The position numbers and the translations under genes are program-made. DNA of 7,111 bases. It comes from Bacillota bacterium (GTDB taxonomy: Bacteria > Eremiobacterota > SpSt-956 > JAKJGF01). The notes below the pieces were generated by a model. That model made no database searches and was not told the origin of the DNA. It worked only from the letters and a program-made list of their open reading frames with translations. The stretch spans positions 1 to 7,111 of the forward strand of contig JAKPQU010000168.1 of the NCBI GenBank assembly GCA_029555925.1. The letters run 5' to 3'. Positions 5,498-7,111 of the stretch are shown in pieces. Each line of letters opens with the position of its first letter. Within the stretch, counting starts at the first letter, position 1.

Positions 5498-6280
5498 TTA
5501 ACAGATAGAATAGGATGCCCCTCCATCGATAAATATATTTGTTCCTGTAATATAAGCAGCTTTTTTTGAAGAAAGAAATACTACAAGTGGAGATATTTCT
5601 TCTGGAGTAGCCAATCTACCCAGGGGGATAGAATTTGCACTGTAAATATTAACGATATCTTCAGAGGTCATACCTGTTTTATCGGACAATATATTTGAAA
5701 ATTTATCCCAGATTTCTCCTTCTACAGCGCCGGTACAAACACAGTTAACGAGAATTTTATATATTGCCAGTTCTTTTGATAAAGTTTTTGTCAGATTCAT
5801 AATGGCACTGCTGTAAATATTATAATAAGCAAGATTAATGCCAGGTTCTTTGCCTGATAGGGAAGAAATATTTATAATTCTCGGATTATTACTTTTCCTT
5901 AAAAACTGAATGGAACCCTTTATAAAATAACAAATAGAGGAAAGATAATTTTTTAACATAGTCAGTCCCTCATCTGAATCCATATGATAAAATGGGCTGA
6001 AAAATTCTATAGAATCTATGTTATTAACTAGTATATCTATAGAGCCAAATTTTTGAGCTATGACGTTTAGAGTATGCTCAACCTGATATTTATTCGTTTC
6101 ATCCAGAATAAAAGTGTCATAATTCACTTTATCTTTGAGGAATATATGAGAAGAACTATTCTGTCTGGAACAGAGGGCAATATTTACACCTTCATATGCC
6201 ATTTCTAGAGCTATAGCTTTGCCGAGACTGTTATCCCAATTTATAATTACAGCTGTTTTGCCTTTTAAATCAAGATCCAA
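5498..6280 (-). CDS. Short-chain dehydrogenase/reductase (SDR) family protein with degenerate active site
   Basis: The 260-residue protein has the length and fold pattern of a classical SDR: a GKTAVIIN first strand, SIDILVNN (80-87), RIINISSLSG (134-143), NLTKTLSKELA (162-172), and the C-terminal PLGRLATPEEIS...YITGTNIFIDGG (219-254), which is strongly family-typical. Key positions are altered. The cofactor motif TGxxxGxG reads INWDNSLG (13-20), keeping only the last Gly; NNAG reads NNID; Tyr153 and Ser140 fit the catalytic pair, but the Lys four residues after Tyr is Ser157 in YNIYS. Reduced or absent NAD(P)H-dependent catalysis is inferred. The start is TTG at 6280 with GAGG 10 nt upstream; an in-frame TAA lies two codons before it, so no earlier start exists. 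It follows the upstream gene by 58 bp and may be co-transcribed. Confidence 0.88.
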   Translation of the reverse strand: MDLDLKGKTAVIINWDNSLGKAIALEMAYEGVNIALCSRQNSSSHIFLKDKVNYDTFILDETNKYQVEHTLNVIAQKFGSIDILVNNIDSIEFFSPFYHMDSDEGLTMLKNYLSSICYFIKGSIQFLRKSNNPRIINISSLSGKEPGINLAYYNIYSSAIMNLTKTLSKELAIYKILVNCVCTGAVEGEIWDKFSNILSDKTGMTSEDIVNIYSANSIPLGRLATPEEISPLVVFLSSKKAAYITGTNIFIDGGASYSIC

Positions 6281-6338
6281 AATTTACTGACCTCAGTTTC
6301 ATATAATTTTTTTTAGAAGATTTTCTGGATTTTGGAGG

Positions 6339-7111
6339 TTAAATAGTTTCTTTATTACTAAAAAATTTGTTTTTAACGATTTCTCTTATTTTCATTCGAA
6401 CCAAAAAATCCGTCATATAGTTAACTTTTTTAAAGTTTGGATTCGTTTTTTCCAGATTATTTTCGGCTTCCTGCTTCAATAATTCTTTCTGACTGTTATC
6501 CAGTGTATTATAATATTCATCCAGATAAAGACCTTCATCTTCTTTTTCAATTTCTCTTCTTTTAATTTTTATTTCTCTTATCTGTTGTTCTCTATCTTCT
6601 TCTTTTGCCTGTTCCTTTGTATATGTCATATTTCTTTCTTTTAATGCCTGCCCTATACAGTGAGGAACAAGAGCGAAAGATTGCGGCTCCGCCGCGCCAA
6701 ATTTATTTTTAACCACCCACTCTGCAGCATACTTAATATCAGAGAGAGAAAATCCGTCTTTCAGTAATTCCTTTGCTTTTTTTTCTCCATTTTTCTTTTT
6801 TTCGCTTGATACGGGTTGATTTAGTTTTTTGTAGAAGTTCTCTACAATTTCTTTTATAAAATGCTCTCTCTCATGGGGGGAGGTATCAGGGGGAGGATCC
6901 CATGTTTTTAGAGAGAGAGTGTTTTTATATATATTGTATTTAATGGGGTCAATTTTGGGTATACCACCAGAATCTATAGATTGGTTTTGGCTTAAAATAT
7001 TGTTTTTATCTTCTATGTAATCTGGTGGTATACCTATTTTGGGTATACCCATCTGTCTGGGTATACCCAAATCTGGTATACCTATTTTGGGTATACCCAT
7101 TTTGGGTATAC
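6339..7111 (-). CDS. Replication-initiator-like protein, 5' end outside the window
   Basis: The frame is open to the right edge. The first ATG (7100) lies inside a repeat tract that continues upstream (G-I-P-K before it) and has no RBS, so the true start is probably off-window. Counting from that ATG, 253 residues are present. Residues 1-25 are tandem GIPKI/GIPDL-type pentads, with one more GIP at 46-48. A helical domain at about 76-153 follows (FIKEIVENFYKKL, AKELLKDGFSLSDIKYAAEWVV, VPHCIGQALKE). It resembles from memory the C-terminal region of plasmid or phage initiator and replisome-organiser proteins. A highly charged coiled-coil-like stretch (about 162-190) and a helical tail complete it. 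If the analogy holds, an N-terminal DNA-binding winged helix lies off-window. A GC-rich patch codes for GAAEP (135-139). The family call is tentative. Confidence 0.6.
   Translation of the reverse strand, partial: IPKMGIPKIGIPDLGIPRQMGIPKIGIPPDYIEDKNNILSQNQSIDSGGIPKIDPIKYNIYKNTLSLKTWDPPPDTSPHEREHFIKEIVENFYKKLNQPVSSEKKKNGEKKAKELLKDGFSLSDIKYAAEWVVKNKFGAAEPQSFALVPHCIGQALKERNMTYTKEQAKEEDREQQIREIKIKRREIEKEDEGLYLDEYYNTLDNSQKELLKQEAENNLEKTNPNFKKVNYMTDFLVRMKIREIVKNKFFSNKETI
6683..6695. repeat. GC-rich hairpin inside the initiator-like gene
   Basis: GCGGC (6683-6687) and GCCGC (6691-6695) flank TCC, within a 16-bp patch made almost entirely of G and C. The rest of the gene is AT-rich. It encodes part of FGAAEPQ between two helices of the conserved domain. 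Confidence 0.5.
6864..6919. repeat. Bipartite inverted repeat with G-rich loop
   Basis: CATGGG (6872-6877) pairs with CCCATG (6899-6904), and outside it CTCTCTCT (6864-6871) pairs with AGAGAGAG (within 6910-6919) after a 5-nt T bulge. The loop contains G runs on the plus strand (six, two, five and two Gs). It is coding DNA for a Pro-rich linker (TWDPPPDTSPHERE), so the structure may be incidental. Confidence 0.4.
6958..7111. repeat. Iteron-like array of the palindrome GGTATACC
   Basis: GGTATACC begins at 6958, 7027, 7042, 7060, 7075, 7090 and 7105; the last copy is cut by the window edge after GGTATAC. Several copies extend to the 10-bp palindrome GGGTATACCC. Four of the six intervals are 15 bp, one is 18 and the outlier is 69, all multiples of three. 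The array encodes the GIP repeats of the surrounding gene on the minus strand. Between the outlier and the cluster lies an AT-rich tract (6992-7020). The array continues beyond the window. Confidence 0.85.

Noticed and set aside
6958..7111. CRISPR array
   Set aside because: The repeat unit is only 8-10 bp with 15-bp periodicity and stays in frame; there are no spacers of CRISPR length and no cas gene.

Overview
This window is strongly AT-rich bacterial DNA. It carries a FliA/WhiG-type alternative sigma factor, a large multidomain lipoprotein, an SF2 helicase, an SDR-family protein, and the 3' part of a gene that resembles a replication initiator. The type II lipoprotein signal, the clear Shine-Dalgarno sites and the TTG/GTG starts show a bacterium. 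The FliA-type sigma suggests a motile or developmentally complex lineage. I cannot name a genus from the sequence. Nothing here is a marker gene, and an uncultivated lineage is a guess.

Layout. Positions 2-112 (+) hold the last 36 codons of an unrecognised gene. A 408-bp AT-rich gap with promoter-like elements follows. The sigma factor is at 521-1315 (+) with a GTG start and a good RBS. A 324-bp convergent intergenic region follows, with a hairpin, a short direct repeat and a strong Rho-independent terminator that serves the minus-strand gene. All remaining genes are on the minus strand. In transcription order (right to left) they are: a replication-initiator-like gene running off the right edge (6339-7111), an SDR protein (5498-6280, TTG start), a 29-codon leader ORF (5382-5471), a COG1061/XPB-like helicase (3965-5416), and a 696-aa lipoprotein (1640-3730) with its own promoter.

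How the genes relate. No single pathway is evident. The SDR gene and the helicase are close enough to be co-transcribed. The helicase ATG has no Shine-Dalgarno; the only good one in the gap serves the leader ORF, which overlaps the helicase start, so translational coupling or a separate internal promoter is likely. The lipoprotein looks like an independent unit with its own promoter, 5' UTR hairpin and terminator.

Most notable points. (1) The right-hand gene contains seven copies of the palindrome GGTATACC, five of the six successive intervals... specifically four of six being exactly 15 bp, in frame and encoding G-I-P repeats. This resembles origin iterons embedded in an initiator gene, as in phage lambda O. 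(2) The SDR protein has lost most of the cofactor glycine motif and the catalytic lysine, so it may be a pseudoenzyme. (3) The lipoprotein is an internally duplicated three-domain module.
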